Positions 13,243 through 15,958 of a DNA stretch of 15,958 nucleotides are shown here, piece after piece. Location: the NCBI GenBank assembly GCA_013811765.1, contig JACCUO010000199.1, positions 1 to 15,958 on the forward strand. Direction: 5' to 3'. How positions within the stretch are numbered: the first letter of the stretch is position 1; the number at the start of each line of letters is the position of its first letter. The position numbers and the translations under genes are program-made. The notes under the pieces were generated by a model that saw only the letters and a list, made by a program, of their open reading frames with translations, did not search any database and was not told where the DNA came from. The stretch is from Thermoleophilaceae bacterium (GTDB lineage: Bacteria > Actinomycetota > Thermoleophilia > Solirubrobacterales > Thermoleophilaceae).

Positions 13243-14049
13243 ATGCAGACGAAGGTCAAGGCTCCGGGAGTGGAGCCCCTTTCCGATCATAAGACGAGCG
13301 TCGCGGTCGCGCGCGTCGAGCGCCGCTTCAGCTCCCGGCGCGGGGTGACCCCCGCACTGGCGGGCATCGACCTCCATGTACGTGCCGGGGAGGTGGTTGG
13401 AGTGGTCGGCCCGTCGGGCTGCGGGAAGTCGACGCTTCTGGAGCTGATCGCGGGGCTACAGGAGCCGGACGGCGGGACGCTCACAGTCGCGGGTGAGGCG
13501 AGCGCCCAGGCCCGCCGCCACGCGTGCTCCTACATGCCCCAGCAAGACCTTCTCCTCCCGTGGCGTGACGCCCTCGGCAACGCCGCGCTGGCCCTCGAGT
13601 GCCAGGGGGTGTCGCGCAAGGAGGCGCGCCGACGGGCCGCGCCCCTGCTCGAGCGCTTCGGCCTCGGGGGGTTCGAGCGCTCACGGCCGGCGGAGCTCTC
13701 GGGGGGCATGCGGCAACGCGTGGCGTTCATGCGTGCCCTTCTACCCGGCCGTCCAGTCCTGCTGCTCGACGAGCCCTTCGCCTCACTCGACTCCATCACG
13801 CGGGCCTCGATGCAGCAGTGGCTTGCGGACACGCTGGCGGCCGAGCCACGGACCGTGCTGCTCGTCACCCACGATGTGGAGGAGGCGCTGTTCCTCTCCG
13901 ACCGCGTGGCCGTGCTCTCTCCCCGGCCGGGACGGGTCCTCGAGGAGCTGCAGGTTGCCCTCCCGCGCCCGCGAGACCGCCGCGCCGCGGTGACCGACCC
14001 GGAGCTCGCGCGGCTCCGCGGGCGGGCTTTGGAGGTGCTCGGGGCATGA
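13243..14049 (+). CDS. thiZ: ABC transporter ATPase, thiamine-precursor import (ThiZ-like, 268 aa)
   Basis: A nitrate/taurine-type ABC ATPase: Walker A GPSGCGKST (56-64), Q-loop MPQQDLLLPWRD, signature LSGGMRQRVAF from 152, Walker B LLLDEPFASLD from about 173, and switch His in LLVTHDVEEAL. It energises import through the permease that follows, whose ATG overlaps its stop by 4 nt. The TPP riboswitch immediately before it and the NMT1/THI5-like binding protein after it identify the cluster as ThiXYZ-type uptake of the thiamine pyrimidine (formylaminopyrimidine or HMP). Gene order here is ATPase, permease, binding protein. The substrate call depends on context, not on this protein alone. Confidence 0.85.
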   Translation: MQTKVKAPGVEPLSDHKTSVAVARVERRFSSRRGVTPALAGIDLHVRAGEVVGVVGPSGCGKSTLLELIAGLQEPDGGTLTVAGEASAQARRHACSYMPQQDLLLPWRDALGNAALALECQGVSRKEARRRAAPLLERFGLGGFERSRPAELSGGMRQRVAFMRALLPGRPVLLLDEPFASLDSITRASMQQWLADTLAAEPRTVLLVTHDVEEALFLSDRVAVLSPRPGRVLEELQVALPRPRDRRAAVTDPELARLRGRALEVLGA

Positions 14050-14798
14050 GGCGCTGGCTACTGGCGGTGCTTCTCCTCGCCGCCTTCGTCGGCACGTGGC
14101 AGTGGGTGGCCTCGCTCGGCTCTGTCGACGACCTCACGCTCGCCTCCCCCTCCGAGGTATGGACGGCGTTCGGCGACGATGGCGACCTTCTGCTCGACAA
14201 CGCCTGGATCACCCTCCTCGAGGTGCTGCTGGGGCTGGCGATCTCGATCGCGGCCGGCGTCGCGTTCGCGCTCGCGATGCACCTCAACCGCACACTGCGT
14301 GACGCTGCCTATCCGCTACTCGTGGGATCGCAGGCGATCCCGGTCGTGGTGCTCGCGCCGATCTTCGTGCTGGCGTTCGATTACGGCATCGGGCCGAAGC
14401 TCGCCATCGTCGCGCTCATATGTTTCTTTCCCATCACCGTGAACGTGCTCGACGGCCTGCGCTCGGTCGAGGACGATCACCTGAAGCTGATGCGCTCGCT
14501 GGGCGCGTCGCGGCTGCGAACGCTGCGCAGCGTGGAGCTTCCCGCTGCGCTGCCGTCCTTCTTCAGCGGTCTCAAGGTGGCCTCCACGGTGTCGGTCATC
14601 GGTGCGGTCTTCGGCGAATGGGCGGGCGCCGAGGAGGGCCTCGGGAGGCTCGTGCTGCTCGGGAACAACCAGCTTCAGACCCCCCGGGTCTACGCGGGCG
14701 TGGTGCTCCTGACCCTGATCGCCGTCGCGCTCTTTGCCCTCGCAACGCTGCTCGAGCGACTGTCCTGCCCCTGGAATCGAACGGAGAGACCAACATGA
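14046..14798 (+). CDS. thiX: ABC transporter permease, thiamine-precursor import (ThiX-like, 250 aa)
   Basis: A BPD-type inner-membrane permease of about six helices: the first is LLAVLLLAAFVGTWQWVA, then a periplasmic loop with ASPSEVWTAF, ITLLEVLLGLAISIAAGVAF, IPVVVLAPIFVLAF, and further helices to VLLTLIAVALFALATLL. The EAA-like loop that docks the ATPase is DDHLKLMRSLGASRLRTLRS with the conserved Gly. The ATG overlaps the ThiZ stop (ATGA), and its own stop overlaps the ThiY start the same way. It shares the riboswitch-controlled transcript and presumably carries the pyrimidine precursor across the membrane. Confidence 0.88.
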   Translation: MRRWLLAVLLLAAFVGTWQWVASLGSVDDLTLASPSEVWTAFGDDGDLLLDNAWITLLEVLLGLAISIAAGVAFALAMHLNRTLRDAAYPLLVGSQAIPVVVLAPIFVLAFDYGIGPKLAIVALICFFPITVNVLDGLRSVEDDHLKLMRSLGASRLRTLRSVELPAALPSFFSGLKVASTVSVIGAVFGEWAGAEEGLGRLVLLGNNQLQTPRVYAGVVLLTLIAVALFALATLLERLSCPWNRTERPT

Positions 14799-15799
14799 GG
14801 AGATCGCTGCTCTGCCTACTGGCCCTGACCGCGGCCGGCTTGATCGCCGGCTGTGGGGAGAAGGAGGAGGCGCGCGAGCCCAAGGAGGCACGCGACCTGA
14901 GCCTCCTGCTCGACTACTTCCCGAACGCCGACCACGCGGGCATCTACGCGGCGCAGGCGGGCGGCCACTTCGCGGATGCCGGGCTGAAGGTGAAGATCCG
15001 CCAGCCCGCCGACCCGGCGGCGCCGATCAAGCAGGTGGCGGCCGGCCGGGTGGACCTGGCCGTCTCGTATGAGCCCGAGGTGCTCCGCGCTCGCGACGAG
15101 GGGCTGGGTGTGGTGGCGGTAGGTGCCCTGGTGCGCGAGCCCCTGACGTCGATCGTCTCGCTTCCGCGCGCCGGAATCCGATCGCCGCAGGACCTGGAGG
15201 GAAAGACGGTGGGCACGGCCGGCATCGACTACCAGTCGGCCTACCTGCGCACGATCCTGCTCGACGCGGGGATCGACCCGAAGACGGTCAAGGAGCGCAA
15301 CGTGGGCTTCAACCTCACTCCGTCGCTGCTCACCAAGAAGGTGGACGCGGTGCTCGGGGCGTTCTGGAACTACGAGGGGACCGAGCTGCGCCTCAAGCGC
15401 CGCAACCCGCGCATCATCCGCGTGAACAAGGCGGGCGTTCCCCCCTACAACGAACTGGTGCTCGTGGCGAATGAGGATGCGCTCGAGCGCGACGGCAAGC
15501 AGATCCGGGCGTTCCTGGGCGCGCTGAGGCGCGGCACCGAGGATCTGCGGAAGGCTCCCGGCAAGGGCATCCAGGGGCTGCTCCGCGCAAACCGGGACCT
15601 CGATCCGCGCCTGCAACGCGAGGTCGTCAAGGTCACCCTGCCACTGTTCCTGCCGAAGGCGGGCAGGCCCTTCGGCTACCAGGACCCCCGCGAGTGGCAG
15701 GCGTTTACCGCGTGGATGCGCGAGAACAAGATCGTGCGGAAGATCCCCGACGCCACCGGGGCCTTCACCAACGACTTCCTGCCGGGCTCCGGGTTGTAG
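14795..15799 (+). CDS. thiY: NMT1/THI5-like substrate-binding lipoprotein (ThiY-like, 334 aa)
   Basis: The signal sequence MRRSLLCLLALTAAGLIAGC ends in a lipobox IAGC (17-20), so the protein is lipid-anchored outside the membrane. The mature part has the two-lobe NMT1/THI5 pattern: LLLDYFPNADHAGIYAAQAG, VDLAVSYEPEVLRARDEG, SIVSLPRAGIRSPQDLEGKT, GIDYQSAYLRTILLDAGIDP, and DAVLGAFWNYEGTEL. Members bind formylaminopyrimidine, HMP or related precursors, and nitrate/taurine binding proteins share the fold. The TPP riboswitch decides for a thiamine precursor here. A GGAGAG ahead of the ATG serves as ribosome site. ATG 14795 overlaps the ThiX stop by 4 nt; the long extension to 14420 is only a shadow of the permease gene. 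Confidence 0.88.
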   Translation: MRRSLLCLLALTAAGLIAGCGEKEEAREPKEARDLSLLLDYFPNADHAGIYAAQAGGHFADAGLKVKIRQPADPAAPIKQVAAGRVDLAVSYEPEVLRARDEGLGVVAVGALVREPLTSIVSLPRAGIRSPQDLEGKTVGTAGIDYQSAYLRTILLDAGIDPKTVKERNVGFNLTPSLLTKKVDAVLGAFWNYEGTELRLKRRNPRIIRVNKAGVPPYNELVLVANEDALERDGKQIRAFLGALRRGTEDLRKAPGKGIQGLLRANRDLDPRLQREVVKVTLPLFLPKAGRPFGYQDPREWQAFTAWMRENKIVRKIPDATGAFTNDFLPGSGL

Positions 15800-15810
15800 T
15801 GAGCCTCTGA

Positions 15811-15958
15811 CTACTCGGACTTGGGCTCGGCCTCGAGGTCGAGCGCAAGCGAGTTGATGCAGTAGCGCTTCCCTCCAAGGCCCGGCCCGTCGTCAAAGAC
15901 GTGACCCAGGTGCGAGTCGCAGTTGGCGCATTTGACCTCGGTGCGCCGCATGAAGAGG
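15811..15958 (-). CDS. msrB: Peptide methionine-R-sulfoxide reductase MsrB, C-terminal part (cut by window edge)
   Basis: The last 48 residues are visible and start mid-gene at the window end. [20 protein letters not shown] is the MsrB signature with one of the two zinc CxxC pairs, and RYCINSLAL holds the reducing (catalytic) Cys. MsrB reduces methionine-R-sulfoxide in proteins. A short acidic tail (DLEAEPKSE) ends at the stop codon at 15811-15813. It converges on ThiY with only 11 nt between the stops, and no terminator is visible there. Confidence 0.92.
   Translation of the reverse strand, partial: LFMRRTEVKCANCDSHLGHVFDDGPGLGGKRYCINSLALDLEAEPKSE

Noticed and set aside
1..15958. tRNA genes, insertion sequences, CRISPR repeats, phage genes
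   Set aside because: None seen on reading both strands; no cloverleaf, transposase, integrase or spaced direct repeats.

Overview
The window is very GC-rich, with third codon positions almost all G or C, so most long reading frames on the opposite strand are shadows. Gene content suggests a soil-type actinobacterium, most likely class Thermoleophilia (Solirubrobacterales-like). The grounds are secreted proteins rich in Arg/Ala, a lipoprotein with a short C-terminal two-Cys motif, a CitA-type citrate synthase, a candidate 6C-like small RNA, and many genes with no Shine-Dalgarno but a TANNNT box 6-8 nt before the start codon (leaderless transcription). The taxonomic call is inference from memory of these families. 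No mobile element, tRNA, rRNA or CRISPR array was seen, and coding density is high (longest gap about 190 bases).

Layout. 1-1383 (minus): the start of a TerC-family membrane protein and a secreted lipoprotein. 1465-3048 (plus): an exported D-glucuronyl C5-epimerase-like protein. 3095-5618 (plus): a tight group of ArsA-family ATPase with a C-terminal HSP20-like domain, a small overlapping acidic protein, an EVE-domain protein and a small membrane protein. A palindrome lies at the promoter of arsA and another at that of the EVE gene. 5539-7020 (minus): a 14-helix DHA2 drug-efflux transporter, converging on the previous gene. 7042-7206: a non-coding gap holding a plus-strand intrinsic terminator and a two-hairpin RNA with C-rich loops, proposed as a 6C-like RNA. 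7207-9955 (minus): citrate synthase followed 4 nt later by the translation factor EttA. 10059-10526 (plus): a GNAT acetyltransferase. 10591-10812 (minus): a two-helix mini membrane protein. It diverges from a MoxR ATPase / CoxE-like VWA pair at 10836-13119 (plus), and the two -10 boxes overlap. 13138-15799 (plus): a TPP riboswitch followed by a three-gene ABC importer (ATPase, permease, lipoprotein), best read as ThiZ-ThiX-ThiY uptake of a thiamine pyrimidine precursor. 15811-15958 (minus): the C-terminus of MsrB.

How the genes work together. The thi cluster is the clearest system: TPP should shut off import, and the Shine-Dalgarno of the first gene lies inside the aptamer's 3' end, so control is likely at translation initiation. 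Citrate synthase and EttA form a coupled pair that links carbon entry into the TCA cycle to energy-gated translation. MoxR plus VWA form a chaperone-type pair whose client is not encoded here. The arsA cluster has no arsenic genes around it and is probably not for arsenic resistance.

The least expected items are the candidate 6C-like RNA, the shared bidirectional -10 element, the repeated leaderless promoter geometry, and the palindromes at the arsA and EVE promoters.
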